Below are positions 14,552 to 18,685 of a stretch of DNA of 18,685 nucleotides, piece by piece. Position 1 is the first letter of the stretch. Each line of letters opens with the position of its first letter. Both the position numbers and the translations under genes were made by a program. A model generated the notes under the pieces. The model was not told the DNA's origin. It was given only the letters and a program-made list of their open reading frames with translations, and ran no database searches. Where the stretch lies: assembly GCA_965364735.1 (NCBI GenBank), contig CBDTYW010000042.1:1-18685 (forward strand), read 5' to 3'. This stretch comes from CBDTYW01 sp965364735 (GTDB lineage: Bacteria; Actinomycetota; Nitriliruptoria; Nitriliruptorales; Nitriliruptoraceae).

Positions 14552-15385
14552 ATGTCCGAGGAAGTGCAGATTGACCAGGCGACCTACGATCGCCTGATCG
14601 CCGCTGGCACCAGCGAGCGCATCGCCCGTGCCAAGGCCAAGGCCGCGACCGTCCGCGCCAGCAAGATGGCGGCGGGCGAGAGCATCGGCGCCATCTCTGC
14701 CGAGCAGTGGCAGGAGAAGAAGGCGTCGTTCGTCGCGGCTGGCGGCGGAGCTGCGTCCGGTGGCGGCGGTGCTGCGACGGCCGTCAAGGAGGCCTCGTCG
14801 GGTCGCCTGACGCCCGAGGAGCGTGCTGCCCGTGTGGCAGCGTCCCTCGGCGCCCCGAAGCAGGAGTCGATCGGTGTCCCCACGGCGGGCGACCACACGC
14901 ACCGCCTCCTCGCCCTCGTCCCTCCCGGCGGCATCCAGCAGGTGCAGTCGAAGCAGCAGGACAAGGTCTACACGTTCCCGCACCTGCTCCTCGTCGAGTT
15001 CGTCGCGCTGCTCGCCATGACGGCGCTGGTCCTGGTGGCGTCGTTCTTCCTCGACGCCCCGCTCGGTGAGCTCGGCAACCCGAACATCACGCCGAACCCG
15101 TCCAAGGCGCCGTGGTACTTCCTCGGTCTGCAGGAGCTGCTCCGGTACTTCCACCCGATGGTCGCCGGTGTGACCATCCCCGGTGTCGGCCTGATCATCC
15201 TCGGCGGCACCGCGTACTTCGACAAGAACCCGTCCGCGAAGCCGGAGAACCGCAAGTTCGCCAACATGGCGTTCACGTGGTTCCTGATCATGTGGACGAT
15301 GTTGACCTTCGCAGGGACGTTCTTCCGCGGCCCCGGTTTCAACTGGGTCTGGCCGTGGGTCGACGGCCTCTTCTTCGAGCTCTGA
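14552..15385 (+). CDS. Subunit-IV-type cytochrome b C-terminal subunit with long N-terminal extension
   Basis: A 277-residue protein supplying the remaining helices of cytochrome b and much of the quinol oxidation (Qo) site. Three helices lie near 145-167, 203-223 and 239-258. The Qo motif reads N-P-S-K-A-P-W-Y at 182-189, so the usual glutamate of P-E-W-Y is replaced. H201-P202 lie just after it. Residues 1-135 are an unusual soluble extension: two Ala/Arg/Lys-rich helical stretches, a Gly/Ala linker at 62-76, and a third stretch with R-L-T-P-E-E-R-A-A-R. Ordinary subunit IV is about 160 residues. The extension may contact the ferredoxin or stabilise the complex, but no family was recognised. 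ATG follows AAGGA at 14539-14543 by eight bases. It is 75 bp from cytochrome b. Confidence 0.92.
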   Translation: MSEEVQIDQATYDRLIAAGTSERIARAKAKAATVRASKMAAGESIGAISAEQWQEKKASFVAAGGGAASGGGGAATAVKEASSGRLTPEERAARVAASLGAPKQESIGVPTAGDHTHRLLALVPPGGIQQVQSKQQDKVYTFPHLLLVEFVALLAMTALVLVASFFLDAPLGELGNPNITPNPSKAPWYFLGLQELLRYFHPMVAGVTIPGVGLIILGGTAYFDKNPSAKPENRKFANMAFTWFLIMWTMLTFAGTFFRGPGFNWVWPWVDGLFFEL

Positions 15386-15395
15386 GGCGAACATC

Positions 15396-15977
15396 ATGAG
15401 CAGCATCATCACCAAGCCCGTCGAGCGCCGGACGTTCCTGCGCAACAGCCTCACTGGCGCGGTCGGCGTCGGGCTCGCCGGTTTCGGCGTGAGCTTCGTC
15501 GGCATGCTCTACCCGGGCGCCGCGACGGGCTTCGGCTCGCGCATCACCGTCCCCGGCAACGTCGAGGACATCTATGACCAGATCGTGGCCGCGCGGGCGC
15601 CCTTCGAGTACAACCCCGCCCGGTCGTACCTGATCGCGTTCGACCCGAGCATCTCCGGCGTGGAGAAGGAGTACCCCTTCGCGCAGGCGATCCTCGACGA
15701 CAAGCGCGCCATCATGGCGCTGAACTACAAGTGCGTGCACCTGGGCTGCAAGGTCCCGTGGTGCCAGACGTCACAGTGGTTCGAGTGCCCGTGCCACGGT
15801 TCCAAGTACAACCGCTGGGGCGAGTGGACCGGCGGGCCGGCCCCGCGTGGTCTCGACCGTTTCCCGACCGAGATCGTCGACGGCTCCATCGTCATCGACA
15901 CCGGTGTCCTCCAGTCCGGTCCGTCACGTACCGCGAACGTGCTCAAGCAGGACCCCGAGGGTCCGAACTGCATCTGA
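15396..15977 (+). CDS. Rieske iron-sulfur subunit
   Basis: A 193-residue protein with the Rieske boxes C-V-H-L-G-C (113-118) and C-P-C-H-G-S (131-136). C113, H115, C131 and H134 bind the [2Fe-2S] cluster; C118 and C133 form the family disulfide. The N-terminus has R11-R12-T-F-L-R followed by a hydrophobic segment at about 18-40. This fits Tat export with the signal retained as a membrane anchor, as is usual for Rieske proteins. The cluster domain faces the outer side and carries electrons from quinol to cytochrome c. Two extra cysteines, C123 between the boxes and C192 next to the C-terminus, are not part of the standard set. The ATG lies 10 bases after the subunit IV stop, with a weak GAGG site overlapping that stop. 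Confidence 0.96.
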   Translation: MSSIITKPVERRTFLRNSLTGAVGVGLAGFGVSFVGMLYPGAATGFGSRITVPGNVEDIYDQIVAARAPFEYNPARSYLIAFDPSISGVEKEYPFAQAILDDKRAIMALNYKCVHLGCKVPWCQTSQWFECPCHGSKYNRWGEWTGGPAPRGLDRFPTEIVDGSIVIDTGVLQSGPSRTANVLKQDPEGPNCI

Positions 15978-16041
15978 TCCGCCAGCTGACTCACCCGTCG
16001 CCCGCACCTGCATGTGGGCCTGACCGGACGAAGCACCCCAC

Positions 16042-17139
16042 ATGAACCAACTGCTCCTGGCCACCGCGGCCACCGAACCCCAAGAGGGGGCCGTCGCTGA
16101 GGCGTCGGCATCGGGATCCATCATCCTCGTGCTGCTCATCGCAGCGCTCGTCGCCTTCGCCGTCGCGTTCTTCGTGATCGGACCGGGCGCCCGGCGTGGC
16201 GAGAAGCGCAAGGGCGACATCCCGCTGGCGATGCGCCCATACCACTCCGACGCGGAGCTGGAGACCGTCGGTCTCGAGCGCGCGATGGCGTGGGGCGTGG
16301 CGCTCTCGGTCTTCCTGGCGCTGTTCATCCCGCTGTACTGGCTCGTCGAGCCGGCGCGGATCAACGACGAGCGCGACAACTTCTACGAGAAGGAAGTGGA
16401 GATGGGGCGTTCGCTGTACGCGAACTCCTGCGCTTCCTGTCACGGCACGCTCGCCCAGGGCGGCTCCGCCAGCCTCTCCGACCCGGCCGTCACCGCGCCG
16501 TGGCCCGCACCGTCGCTGAACAACATCGTCGCTCGCTACGACGGGTCGACGACGATCACCGACATCCGCACCTTCATCTACACCACGATCGACCGTGGTC
16601 GTCCGGGCACCCCGATGCCCACGTGGGGCACCGCCTTCGGTGGCTCCATGAACGACCAGGAGATGCAGGCGATCACCGAGTACCTCTTGTCCATCCAGAC
16701 CGGTGAGGTCGAGGATCTGGACGCTCAGGCATTCGTGGGAAAATCCGGTGAGGAGCTGTTCTCCACGAACTGCGCGCGCTGCCACGGCGTCCGCGCAGAG
16801 GGCTACGTCGGGCCCTCGCTCCTCAACGTCTTCGAGCGCTACGGCGCAGACAACGACGGCACGACGGACTCCGAGTCCGACACGGCCGCTCGCGCACTCG
16901 TCCGCTACACGCTGAACATCGGCCGCTACGTCCCCACCGGGGCCCTGATGCCGGCGTTCGCGGACACGCTGACCCCGGAGGCGATCGAAGAGATCATCGC
17001 CTACCTCCAGTCCATCCAGCAGACCGACGTCACGCTGGCTGGTTCGTCCCCGCAGTACTTCGGTGGTGAGCCGGGCAACATCGGCGCGCTGTACACCGAC
17101 CAAGAGGCCGCGCAGGCCACCGTGAAGGATGACGAGTGA
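16042..17139 (+). CDS. Membrane-anchored dihaem cytochrome c
   Basis: A 365-residue protein with two haem c sites, C-A-S-C-H at 130-134 and C-A-R-C-H at 244-248. Likely axial methionines are M192 in T-P-M-P-T-W and M303 in A-L-M-P-A-F. Two membrane helices near 27-47 and 82-101 precede the domains, so both haems lie outside the membrane with the N-terminus likely outside as well. The link between the helices contains D-A-E-L-E-T and E-R-A-M-A-W-G. In this split complex it replaces cytochrome f or c1 as acceptor from the Rieske centre and donor to an oxidase; a dihaem form is also used by actinobacterial QcrC. The C-terminal 35 residues are hydrophilic and of no known motif. The ribosome site is weak. 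The stop overlaps the next gene. Confidence 0.94.
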   Translation: MNQLLLATAATEPQEGAVAEASASGSIILVLLIAALVAFAVAFFVIGPGARRGEKRKGDIPLAMRPYHSDAELETVGLERAMAWGVALSVFLALFIPLYWLVEPARINDERDNFYEKEVEMGRSLYANSCASCHGTLAQGGSASLSDPAVTAPWPAPSLNNIVARYDGSTTITDIRTFIYTTIDRGRPGTPMPTWGTAFGGSMNDQEMQAITEYLLSIQTGEVEDLDAQAFVGKSGEELFSTNCARCHGVRAEGYVGPSLLNVFERYGADNDGTTDSESDTAARALVRYTLNIGRYVPTGALMPAFADTLTPEAIEEIIAYLQSIQQTDVTLAGSSPQYFGGEPGNIGALYTDQEAAQATVKDDE

Positions 17140-18041
17140 TGCCCATGGTCATCGCGAGCAGCGAATTCATTCCTGCAGGACACATCGCCGCGACGCTGTC
17201 GGTGCCGATCGGCATCGTCATCTTCGTCGGCGCCGTGTTCATGCTCCTGTGGTCGAACTACGGCGCCAAGAAGGGTGCGGCGATCTACGCGACCGCGTTC
17301 TTCGGGTTCAACCTGATGCTCGGCGTCTTCTGGTGGTTCGGCGCGCCCGGCACCCCGCCGGCGACGGGCCTGCAGATGTTCCCCGGTCAGCCGGTCGACC
17401 AGTACGAGCCGTCCTGGTACGCGTTCGAGGCAGGTTCGGAGCGGTCCGAGTTCTACCCGAGCCACCAGACCCCGTCGGACTTCGTCTCACCGGCTGAGTT
17501 CCGGGGTGGCCCCGGCGCGGTCGACGAGGACTTCCCGGACTCCGACAAGAAGTTCGCGGCGCTCCGTGGTGACCTCGACGCGGCGTCGCAGGCCATGGTC
17601 CAGCAGTTCTTCCCGACTGACGTGGACGGCGGCATCCGCGTCGGCGCCGAGCGTCGGACGGAGTGGCTGCAGAACCTCCCCGAGCCCGAGGAGGGCTGGC
17701 AGCAGGCCTCGCCGTTCTTCTCCGTGGTCTCCGAAGGTGTCCAGGTCACCGACGACGGCGGCACGCTCGTCGCGATGGGGACCTACGACGTCGTCGCCAA
17801 GTACATCGACGCGACGACCTTCGCGGCGGTCAACACGACCGTCGTCGAGGACGACGCGACGTGGTTCGCCTTCAAGGACCCGGGCAACAAGCAGTTCCCG
17901 TCCGTGATCTGGTCGCTGCTCTCGCTGGTCTTCTTCCTCCTCTCGATGGTCTGGCTCGACCGCATCGAGCAGTCCGAGAAGCACGAGCAGACCGACGTCG
18001 TCCACGAGCCCGAGAACGTGAAGGTCCCGGTGGCGCAGTGA
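17136..18041 (+). CDS. Membrane protein of unknown function at the end of the bc operon
   Basis: A 301-residue protein with two N-terminal helices (about 21-40 and 48-69), a hydrophilic central domain of about 180 residues, and a third helix at about 256-275 followed by a charged tail. The central domain has many Asp, Glu, Ser and aromatic residues, no cysteine, and no CxxCH or metal motif, so it should carry no haem or iron-sulfur cluster. I recognise no family. Translation begins at GTG 17136 or ATG 17139, both overlapping the cytochrome c stop and both served by AAGGA at 17125-17129. The tight coupling argues for a structural or assembly role with that cytochrome. The odd number of helices would put the central domain and the C-terminal tail on opposite sides of the membrane. 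Confidence 0.85.
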   Translation: MMPMVIASSEFIPAGHIAATLSVPIGIVIFVGAVFMLLWSNYGAKKGAAIYATAFFGFNLMLGVFWWFGAPGTPPATGLQMFPGQPVDQYEPSWYAFEAGSERSEFYPSHQTPSDFVSPAEFRGGPGAVDEDFPDSDKKFAALRGDLDAASQAMVQQFFPTDVDGGIRVGAERRTEWLQNLPEPEEGWQQASPFFSVVSEGVQVTDDGGTLVAMGTYDVVAKYIDATTFAAVNTTVVEDDATWFAFKDPGNKQFPSVIWSLLSLVFFLLSMVWLDRIEQSEKHEQTDVVHEPENVKVPVAQ

Positions 18042-18655
18042 CCCCATCAGCTCCTCCCGGGCCCGCCTCATCGAGGCGGGCCCGTCTCGTCGCCCCGGTC
18101 GTTGCGCTCGCCCTGGTCCTCGTCGCCTGCGCAGGCGGCGAGCCGGACGCTGCGTGTCCGCGCGTCGACCTTGCTGCCGTCCCGTCGTCGGTGCGGCTCT
18201 GCGCGCCGGAGGACCGGCTCCCGGCTCCCGTCGACGCCTCCTTCCCGCTCGTCGGCGAGGAGGGTTCGCTGGCGCTGGCTGATCTCGGCGACAAGATCAT
18301 CGTCGTCAACTTCTGGGGTGAGTGGTGCGGCCCGTGCCGCGTCGAGCAGCCTGAGCTCAACTCCGCCCACGAGGCGCGCGCCGGTGATGATGTGGACTTC
18401 CTCGGCGTCGCCATCCAGGCCTCCGAGATCAACCAGCAGGCCTTCCGCGACGAGTTCGCGGTGCCCTACCCGTCCCTCTACGACAAGCCGTCGGCCTACG
18501 CGGCCCTCTTCGGCCCCGCCGCTCCGCTGACGACGCCGACGACGCTCGTCATCGACCGTGCCGGCAACGTCGCCTTCCGCCTCAGCGGCGGCGTCACCGA
18601 GGTCGGCCTGATCCAGCTCATCGACCTGCTCCTCGCCGAGGGCCCCCCGAGCTGA
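18038..18655 (+). CDS. TlpA/ResA-like thioredoxin lipoprotein, bc operon-linked
   Basis: A 205-residue exported protein. A basic start (S-S-R-R-A-R) and a hydrophobic stretch end in lipobox L-V-A-C, giving lipidated C31. The thioredoxin domain has N-F-W-G-E-W-C-G-P-C with C97 and C100, the classical C-G-P-C. It also has T-T-P-T-T with the cis-proline, followed by L-V-I-D-R-A-G-N-V. Cysteines C40 and C55 precede the domain and could pair. In this family the reduced domain serves cytochrome c maturation, which suits the dihaem cytochrome gene just upstream. The GTG start forms GTGA with the preceding stop. It is the only plausible in-frame start before the signal peptide, so the strong hairpin at 18059-18083 falls within coding sequence. 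Confidence 0.88.
   Translation: MTPSAPPGPASSRRARLVAPVVALALVLVACAGGEPDAACPRVDLAAVPSSVRLCAPEDRLPAPVDASFPLVGEEGSLALADLGDKIIVVNFWGEWCGPCRVEQPELNSAHEARAGDDVDFLGVAIQASEINQQAFRDEFAVPYPSLYDKPSAYAALFGPAAPLTTPTTLVIDRAGNVAFRLSGGVTEVGLIQLIDLLLAEGPPS
18059..18083 (+). terminator. Strong GC hairpin inside the start of the second thioredoxin gene
   Basis: GGGCCCGCCTC at 18059-18069 and GAGGCGGGCCC at 18073-18083 form a perfect 11-bp stem with loop ATC, the shape of an intrinsic terminator without a T-run. It begins 18 bases after the stop of the preceding gene, where a terminator is expected. It nevertheless lies in codons 8-16 of the lipoprotein gene. It may partly terminate the bc transcript, lower expression of the thioredoxin gene, or protect the upstream mRNA from 3' decay. 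Confidence 0.6.
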
Positions 18656-18685
18656 CCCCCCCCACCCGCGAGCGATGCCCAAACC

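Noticed and set aside
14504..15505. 333-codon minus-strand open frame
   Set aside because: It is antisense to subunit IV and the Rieske gene, both of which have clear family motifs, and has shadow-type composition.
18059..18083. A plain terminator, with the thioredoxin gene starting further downstream
   Set aside because: No in-frame ATG, GTG or TTG lies between the hairpin and the lipoprotein signal peptide, so the gene must start at 18038 and include the hairpin.
18656..18663. Run of C bases at the window end as a functional signal
   Set aside because: A short homopolymer in GC-rich DNA after a stop codon; the flank is cut off and nothing can be concluded.

Overview
The window is GC-rich, tightly packed bacterial chromosome with many GTG starts and 1-4 bp gene junctions. 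Gene content (a CobA-HemD fusion, a large cytosolic TraG/HerA-type ATPase, an MpaB-family oxygenase, lipoprotein thioredoxins) fits a deep-branching, respiring member of the Actinomycetota, or less likely a high-GC Chloroflexota-like lineage. This assignment is an inference from gene content; no rRNA, tRNA or marker gene is present to fix it. No CRISPR array, insertion sequence or phage gene was seen.

Left part (1-7665), tetrapyrrole block. The 3' end of hemA is followed by hemC and a cobA-hemD fusion, each one base after the previous stop codon. A YihY-type membrane protein and a glycerophosphodiester phosphodiesterase close the same-strand run. An alpha/beta hydrolase lies on the minus strand, divergent from hemL. 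Together hemA, hemL, hemC and hemD cover glutamyl-tRNA to uroporphyrinogen III except hemB, which is absent here. CobA adds the branch to sirohaem and cobalamin.

Middle part (7687-11840), minus strand. An 854-residue ATPase with Walker motifs and an acidic tail stands without any other conjugation gene. It is followed upstream by about 330 bases without a convincing gene but rich in palindromes, and then by an MpaB/DUF2236-family oxygenase. A divergent intergenic region leads to a lipoprotein thioredoxin on the plus strand.

Right part (12453-18655), cytochrome bc operon. A good promoter precedes a long leader and seven plus-strand genes: a three-helix membrane protein, a two-[4Fe-4S] ferredoxin, a cytochrome b6-type subunit, a subunit-IV-type protein, a Rieske protein, a membrane-anchored dihaem cytochrome c and a 301-residue membrane protein of unknown function. 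A second TlpA-like lipoprotein overlaps the last gene by 4 bp, with a strong hairpin inside its first codons. The complex is split as in cytochrome b6f and keeps the cysteine that in b6 binds haem c-n. It has A-P-W-Y in place of the usual Qo motif P-E-W-Y. The ferredoxin and the two unknown membrane proteins make this the most interesting part of the window: a quinol:cytochrome c reductase that may carry an extra iron-sulfur module. The flanking thioredoxins could reduce the haem-binding cysteines of the cytochromes.
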